DNA of 37,517 bases from Herbinix sp. (lineage in GTDB: Bacteria > Bacillota > Clostridia > Lachnospirales > Lachnospiraceae), in the NCBI GenBank assembly GCA_029238935.1, contig JAQZBN010000036.1, forward strand, positions 1-37,517, given 5' to 3'. Positions 33,284-37,517 of the stretch are shown here, piece after piece (the first letter of the stretch is position 1; each line of letters opens with the position of its first letter). The notes beneath the pieces were generated by a model. That model was not told the DNA's origin. It ran no database searches and worked only from the letters and a program-made list of their open reading frames with translations. The position numbers were made by a program, and so were the translations under genes.

Positions 33284-35137
33284 ATGGGGGAAATTGTAGT
33301 TTGTGGTATTCCTTTTGAGAAGGACGCAGAAGAAATCAAAAGTGCATTATCCTATGTAAAAGAGCAAGGGTTTACAGCAGTACAAATCTATGTTTATTGG
33401 AGAAACTTTGAACCGGAAATTAAGGGTGTGTTTGACTGGAAGCATTATGATGAGCAAGTATTATTTATTAAGGAAGCAGGATTAAAATTTGTACCTTTTC
33501 TACTTATGGGACCTAAATATGCAGCACCGGATTGGTGGCTAGCCAGTAATTTACATAAAGGATTGGTATGCTTAGAGCACCAAAAGGAAAATCCAATTGA
33601 GTCTATTTGGAATCTGGAATTCAGACAAGAAATCAATCGTGTCATGAAAGCCTTTGCCGATCATTACCTTCCATGGGATGTGCTAGAGAGTATACAACCG
33701 GGAATTTGCGGTGATTATGGTGAGGCAATCTTCCCGGTTGTAGGAAACTGGCCCGGCGATTATCATACCCATAGGGGCTTTTGGTGTGGAGGAGAGGACG
33801 CGGTGTTGTCCTTTCAGGTAGCTATGCAGCAAAAATACAATACGATAGAAGTATTAAACCATAACTGGCGTACCGGTTATACTTCCTTTGAGGAGATAAA
33901 ACCTTTCTTAAGAATCAATCAGCCAAGTCGTACCGCCTATATGGATTTTCTGCTATGGTATCATAAATCAATGACGGAGTATTCAGAGTTTTGGATGGAG
34001 ATCTGCAGAAAGCATTTCCCTCAAATTCCGGTTTATCTTTGCACCGGAGGAATTGAGGAGCCAGAGCATGGATCTTCCTTTTCGGATCAGGCAAAAATAG
34101 CTGCAAAACATCAGGGTGGCATTCGTTTGACGAATGAAGGAAATAACTTTTATGAAAATACATATTTAACGATACATATGCATAGTGCTTGCGAATTCTA
34201 TGGCTCTTATCTTGGATTGGAACCGGTAGGTCCGATCCTTGCCAAAGGGGTTGCTGTTCGAATGTATGGAAGTTCAGCCTATGGTAACCGCCAGGTATTC
34301 CATTACTATGGGAACCTCCGTCAGCAAGAAGAGAGAAACGGTGGATATTATGTAAAGGAGTATCAGGAATTCATTAAAGAACGCAAGACGAATACCGGAA
34401 TTACATTCTTTTGGCCTTTGGATGAAGCACTCTTAAATGGAACTCCGATACCGGATAGTATTAGAGCTTCTATGTGTGCAATCAGAAAAAATTATATGAT
34501 CAATGCAGCAGATGAACAGATGATCTTAGATGGAGCATTGGCAAACAGTAAGTTACTTATTATGTTGGATACGAAAGTTACCAGACCGGAAGTCCTAGAG
34601 AAAATAGCTGACTGGGTATTGGAAGGTGGAGTTGTATTATCCAACTGTCACCCAAGAGATTTGGAGGATCGACCGGTTGCTAAGTTTGAGATGATCTTTG
34701 GAGTGAATCAAGAATCAGAGGAGGTATGGGGACATAGCGAATATTTTGTGGAAGCTCTTCCTTGGATGAAGAAGTGCAGTACCTTAACGAAGCAGCATTC
34801 CATGATTGCTTGGAATAAACTGGAGGATACTGTGATACCTCTTATGAAAAATAAAGAGCGAAAACAAGGAGCGGTAGCAACAAGGGAAGCTTTTTGTGCC
34901 TTTGCAAACATCTACGGAAAAGGGATGGGAATTTATTTTGCTGCACCTTTGGATCTTGATGCCCAGGCAGATGCGATCTGGACTCCATCGCCGGCATTTT
35001 CATATCTGTTGGAGGATTGCTGCAGGCATTTTGGCAAAGCAGAACCAATGGTTTTAGCAGAGCATCAGGCAGCAAAGACGAGGATAGGAGAAAAAGAGCT
35101 GGTTCTTTACGAAGATGGAACTATTAGGGAAGAGTAA
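33284..35137 (+). CDS. GH42-like (clan GH-A) glycoside hydrolase
   Basis: A 617-aa cytoplasmic enzyme with a TIM barrel from about residue 10 to 390 (GFTAVQIYVYWRNFEPEIKG, then YLPWDVLESIQPGICGDYGE with the likely acid/base Glu). The stretch AMQQKYNTIEVLNHNWRTGY closely follows GH42 beta-galactosidases. Residues about 410-590 resemble the Rossmann-like trimerisation domain of GH42 (SKLLIMLDTKVTRPEVL, GGVVLSNCHPRDL). The nucleophile is not certain; Glu in EGNNFYENTY or in WPLDEALL are candidates. The sequence is distant from standard GH42, so specificity could be beta-galactoside or another beta-glycoside. AAGGAG lies 8 nt before the ATG. The promoter carries the same palindromes as the mannosidase gene, and a galactokinase gene lies downstream. 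Confidence 0.72.
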   Translation: MGEIVVCGIPFEKDAEEIKSALSYVKEQGFTAVQIYVYWRNFEPEIKGVFDWKHYDEQVLFIKEAGLKFVPFLLMGPKYAAPDWWLASNLHKGLVCLEHQKENPIESIWNLEFRQEINRVMKAFADHYLPWDVLESIQPGICGDYGEAIFPVVGNWPGDYHTHRGFWCGGEDAVLSFQVAMQQKYNTIEVLNHNWRTGYTSFEEIKPFLRINQPSRTAYMDFLLWYHKSMTEYSEFWMEICRKHFPQIPVYLCTGGIEEPEHGSSFSDQAKIAAKHQGGIRLTNEGNNFYENTYLTIHMHSACEFYGSYLGLEPVGPILAKGVAVRMYGSSAYGNRQVFHYYGNLRQQEERNGGYYVKEYQEFIKERKTNTGITFFWPLDEALLNGTPIPDSIRASMCAIRKNYMINAADEQMILDGALANSKLLIMLDTKVTRPEVLEKIADWVLEGGVVLSNCHPRDLEDRPVAKFEMIFGVNQESEEVWGHSEYFVEALPWMKKCSTLTKQHSMIAWNKLEDTVIPLMKNKERKQGAVATREAFCAFANIYGKGMGIYFAAPLDLDAQADAIWTPSPAFSYLLEDCCRHFGKAEPMVLAEHQAAKTRIGEKELVLYEDGTIREE

Positions 35138-35187
35138 GAATTACGAGTTATAAACTATTCTAAAAGTGATATTTCATATTAATTTCA

Positions 35188-35243
35188 AAACCCAGTGACT
35201 AGGAATAGCCAAAATAACGGCAGTTTCTTAATCGCTGGGTTTT
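35188..35243 (+). terminator. Probable terminator after the GH42-like gene
   Basis: AAACCCAGTGA (35188-35198) pairs with TCGCTGGGTTT (35232-35242) with one wobble. The 33-nt loop holds a small GCC/GGC hairpin, and a short T-run ends the element. Confidence 0.6.
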
Positions 35244-35255
35244 ATAGTGTCTTTT

Positions 35256-35573
35256 GATAAATATCATCAGTGTTTGAAATATTATTAGTAAATGAAATAT
35301 CATCATTGAAAGCAATGTCAACTGTGAATGAAATATTATCATTGAATGAAATATCATCAGTGCAAGTAATATCAACAGTGAATGAAATATTATTAGTGAA
35401 TAAATATCATCAGTGCAAGTAATATCAACAGTGAATGGGATATTATTAGTGAATGAAATATCATCATTGAAAGCAATATCAACAGTGAATGAAGTACTAT
35501 CATTGAATGAAATATCATCTATGAAGGAGTAACATCATTGAAGGAATAACATCAATGAAAAGAATATCATAAT
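35256..35573. repeat. Intergenic minisatellite, about 17-18 units of 18 bp
   Basis: The unit GAATGAAATATCATCAGT recurs about 17 times in tandem. Three unit types follow each other (ending ATTATTAGT, ATCATCAGT and ATCAACAGT), giving a higher-order period of about 54 bp. Most units are exactly 18 bp, so one frame is open for long stretches and would encode six-residue repeats of the type NEISSV. A 17-bp unit at 35398-35414 breaks that frame. The array lies between the GH42-like gene terminator and the ArsR-type regulator promoter. Confidence 0.92.
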
Positions 35574-35621
35574 AGAAAATTATTAGCGGCAGATAAGTTT
35601 TTAAACTGGTAGGAATTCATA

Positions 35622-35650
35622 TTGAGTCCTTAAGAGGAGTATAGTATAAT
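35622..35650 (+). promoter_or_regulatory. Sigma-A promoter of the ArsR-type regulator gene
   Basis: TTGAGT at 35622-35627 and TATAAT at 35645-35650 are separated by 17 bp. The leader is about 57 nt. No copy of the TGATATATCA palindrome is present here, so the regulator is probably not controlled through that site. Confidence 0.75.
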
Positions 35651-35713
35651 ACACATACAAGAAAAATCTGGATTAAAACATAATTTTTGTAATAAAACAA
35701 AAAAGGGGTATAA

Positions 35714-36640
35714 ATGATGATACAAACTATTAAGATGAATCTGGATGATGTGGATCATCTGGTATCCATAGGAAAAGCACTTTCCTCCGATACGAGGATT
35801 GATATCTTAAAACAATTAAGATACCGTGATCTGAATGTCAACGAAATTGCAGAAATCTTAGGTATACCAGCCTCCTCTTCAGCAGCCCATGTGAAGGTAT
35901 TAGAGGAAGCAGGAATGATAAAGACTTCCCTGCAGCCGGGTATTCGAGGTTCCATGAAAGTGTGCCACGTAATACTGGATCATATCTATCTCGAGATGAA
36001 TACCTCCAAAAATCTGGAACAGGATGAAGAAATAATAAAAATGCCAATTGGCAGCTTCACGGATTATAGAGTACAACCTACCTGCGGACTTGCCAGTAAT
36101 AAGGGGCCGATTGGAGCAGAAGACGATCCCCGTTGTTTTTATCTTCCCACAAGAGTAGATGCACAGTTGATCTGGTTTGGCAACGGCTATATTGAATACC
36201 GGTTTCCTACCAATTCTATAGATAATAAAAAGGTACAGCGAGTGGAAGTATCAATGGAGATGTGCTCCGAAGATCATGAATTCAATCTGGATTATCCTTC
36301 CGATATCACCTTATGGATCAATCAATTAGAAGTAGGAACCTGGACCTGCTTCAGTGATTTTGGAGGAAGAAGAGGTGCGCTAAATCCAGACTGGTGGCCG
36401 GATAAGAATACTCAATATGGCCAATTAAAGACTTGGAAGGTGACAGAACAGGGTAGCTTTATCGATGATGACAGATCCGGAGATGTTAAATTAAATGAAC
36501 TGCAATTAGGAAAGCTAGATTATATATCAGTTCGAATAGGAATCAAAGAGGATGCTAAGCATAAGGGCGGAGTGAACTTGTTTGGTGAAAACTTTGGTGA
36601 TTTCTCACAGAATATCGTGATGAAACTCGTATTCCAATAG
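35714..36640 (+). CDS. ArsR-type regulator with an unrecognised C-terminal domain
   Basis: A 308-aa protein. Residues about 10-100 form a winged helix of the ArsR type (ALSSDTRIDILKQLRYRDLNVNEIAEILGIPASSSAAHVKVLEEAGMI). No metal-binding Cys cluster is seen in the recognition helix. Residues about 120-308 form a beta-rich domain (LIWFGNGYIEYRFPTNSI, SDITLWINQLEVGTWTC, DFGGRRGALNPDWWP) that looks like a ligand-binding, perhaps sugar-binding, beta-sandwich. ArsR proteins are normally about 100-120 aa, so this is a large fusion. AAGGGG precedes ATGs at 35714 and 35717, and either may be used. It is the nearest regulator to the two promoters with TGATATATCA sites and a reasonable candidate to bind them. 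Confidence 0.8.
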   Translation: MMIQTIKMNLDDVDHLVSIGKALSSDTRIDILKQLRYRDLNVNEIAEILGIPASSSAAHVKVLEEAGMIKTSLQPGIRGSMKVCHVILDHIYLEMNTSKNLEQDEEIIKMPIGSFTDYRVQPTCGLASNKGPIGAEDDPRCFYLPTRVDAQLIWFGNGYIEYRFPTNSIDNKKVQRVEVSMEMCSEDHEFNLDYPSDITLWINQLEVGTWTCFSDFGGRRGALNPDWWPDKNTQYGQLKTWKVTEQGSFIDDDRSGDVKLNELQLGKLDYISVRIGIKEDAKHKGGVNLFGENFGDFSQNIVMKLVFQ

Positions 36641-36656
36641 ATAAAAATAGAGATAC

Positions 36657-36681
36657 CCTCTTTACAAGATAGGTAAAGAGG
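36657..36681 (+). terminator. Hairpin after the ArsR-type gene
   Basis: CCTCTTTAC (36657-36665) pairs perfectly with GTAAAGAGG (36673-36681) with a 7-nt loop. The tail is AT-rich without a clean T-run, so it is a moderate terminator. Confidence 0.6.
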
Positions 36682-36842
36682 AGTATTATTTATTTAAACA
36701 AACAAAAAATATGTAATATAACAAGAAAGCTAGAATAATTGGTAAGTTGGCACGAAGATTGACATCATATGGAGTTAAAATTCATGCAGCAAAAATTCAG
36801 CTAGGTATTCTATTACGAATATTTTTATAAAGGAGAATAAGG

Positions 36843-37517
36843 ATGAGAAAAGAATTGGTAGAAAAATTCATAGAAGTATTTGGCGGAGAGGGAGAATATC
36901 AGGCTTATTTTGCACCGGGTAGAGTGAATCTGATTGGTGAGCATACGGACTACAACGGAGGCCATGTATTTCCCTGTGCATTAACTATTGGTACATATGC
37001 AGTCGCAAGAAAAAGAGAAGATCATCAATTACGCTTTTATTCTATGAATTTTGAAGAAAAGGGAGTCATCGTATCCTCGATTGACAATTTGGAATATAAG
37101 AAGGAAGACGATTGGACCAATTATCCTAAGGGCGTAATCTGGGCTATGAAGAAGAAAGGATATTTCATTGAACAGGGTATGGATATCTTAATCTATGGTA
37201 ACATTCCGAATGCATCCGGCTTATCTTCCTCTGCTTCCCTAGAAGTATTAACCGGATTTATCTGTAAGAATATATATCAGTTGGAAGTAAGCTTAACAGA
37301 ACTTGCACTGATTGGACAGTATTCAGAGAATAACTTTAATGGTGTTAATTGTGGTATTATGGATCAGTTTGCAGTTGCTATGGGTAAGATAAATCATGCA
37401 ATCTTTCTTGATACAGCAGATCTCTCCTTTGAATATGCACCTTTAAGTCTTGGAGATGCCAAAATTGTTATTATGAATACGAATAAAAAGAGAGGTCTTG
37501 GAGATTCCAAATACAAC
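36843..37517 (+). CDS. galK: Galactokinase, N-terminal part (cut by window edge)
   Basis: The first 225 residues of a GHMP kinase that phosphorylates galactose at C1 in the Leloir pathway. The galactokinase signature GRVNLIGEHTDYNGG is at about residues 26-40. The GHMP ATP motif is ASGLSSSASLEV, and GVNCGIMDQFAVAMG contains the catalytic Asp. Near the edge KRGLGDSKYN replaces the more common R.LADS.YN. GGAGAATAAGG precedes the ATG. The frame is open to the end of the window. It would use galactose released by the GH42-like enzyme or arriving from elsewhere. Confidence 0.95.
   Translation, partial: MRKELVEKFIEVFGGEGEYQAYFAPGRVNLIGEHTDYNGGHVFPCALTIGTYAVARKREDHQLRFYSMNFEEKGVIVSSIDNLEYKKEDDWTNYPKGVIWAMKKKGYFIEQGMDILIYGNIPNASGLSSSASLEVLTGFICKNIYQLEVSLTELALIGQYSENNFNGVNCGIMDQFAVAMGKINHAIFLDTADLSFEYAPLSLGDAKIVIMNTNKKRGLGDSKYN

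Overview
The window is AT-rich, low-GC Gram-positive DNA. It has strong AGGAGG-type ribosome sites, SpIIA-style lipoproteins, a sugar ABC transporter without its own ATPase, and several cytoplasmic glycoside hydrolases. The protein sequences look like a saccharolytic anaerobe of the Clostridia, most likely Lachnospiraceae (Lachnoclostridium-like). No rRNA, tRNA, CRISPR array, phage gene or transposase gene was found. The sequence reads as chromosomal.

Layout. (1) 1-3782: a truncated AraC-type regulator diverges from a Gfo/Idh/MocA oxidoreductase, a ThuA-like protein and a second Gfo/Idh/MocA oxidoreductase. (2) 3886-4680: an Asp/Thr-repeat lipoprotein whose 3' end has been duplicated in tandem. 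(3) 5044-11428: a redox block under a clear sigma-A promoter. It holds a type II NADH dehydrogenase fused to a DoxX-like membrane domain, a polyprenyl diphosphate synthase, a UbiA/MenA-like prenyltransferase, a two-repeat lipoprotein and an ApbE flavin transferase. This gene set matches the core of the flavin-based extracellular electron transfer locus of Listeria (Ndh2, DmkB, DmkA, PplA, FmnB), but no EetA/EetB or RibU is visible here. (4) 11699-18105: a LacI regulator with a 66-aa companion gene diverges from two CUT1 permeases, a large solute-binding lipoprotein and a ROK kinase. The promoter carries a perfect 14-bp palindromic operator. (5) 18121-18572: an array of about 27 units of a 17-bp minisatellite. 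(6) 18622-27710: a NagB-like protein, a second ThuA, a GH9 enzyme, an atypical short Gfo/Idh protein, a GH20 hexosaminidase and a chemoreceptor. (7) 27904-29782: a HAD phosphatase and a DUF4163/DUF3298-like protein. (8) 30118-36640: a GH38 alpha-mannosidase, a GH42-like enzyme and an ArsR-type regulator with an unrecognised C-terminal domain. The two enzyme promoters share palindromes of the form TGAYATRTCA. A second minisatellite (18-bp unit) precedes the regulator. (9) 36843-end: galactokinase, cut by the window edge.

How it fits together. Regions 4 and 6 look like one pathway. Oligosaccharides are bound outside, imported intact, cut in the cytoplasm by exo-acting GH9 and GH20 enzymes that lack signal peptides, phosphorylated by the ROK kinase and passed to the NagB-like enzyme, with a chemoreceptor in the same run of genes. 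The combination of transporter, ROK kinase, GH9 and GH20 resembles the Vibrio chitobiose/(GlcN)2 operon, so an amino-sugar oligosaccharide is the best guess for the substrate. Region 8 adds alpha-mannosidase and GH42-like activity under what looks like a separate shared repressor. The repeated pairing of ThuA with Gfo/Idh/MocA proteins suggests that an oxidative (3-keto-sugar) route may run beside plain hydrolysis. Region 3 would give a fermenting anaerobe a way to send NADH electrons through a quinone to flavin carried on a surface lipoprotein.
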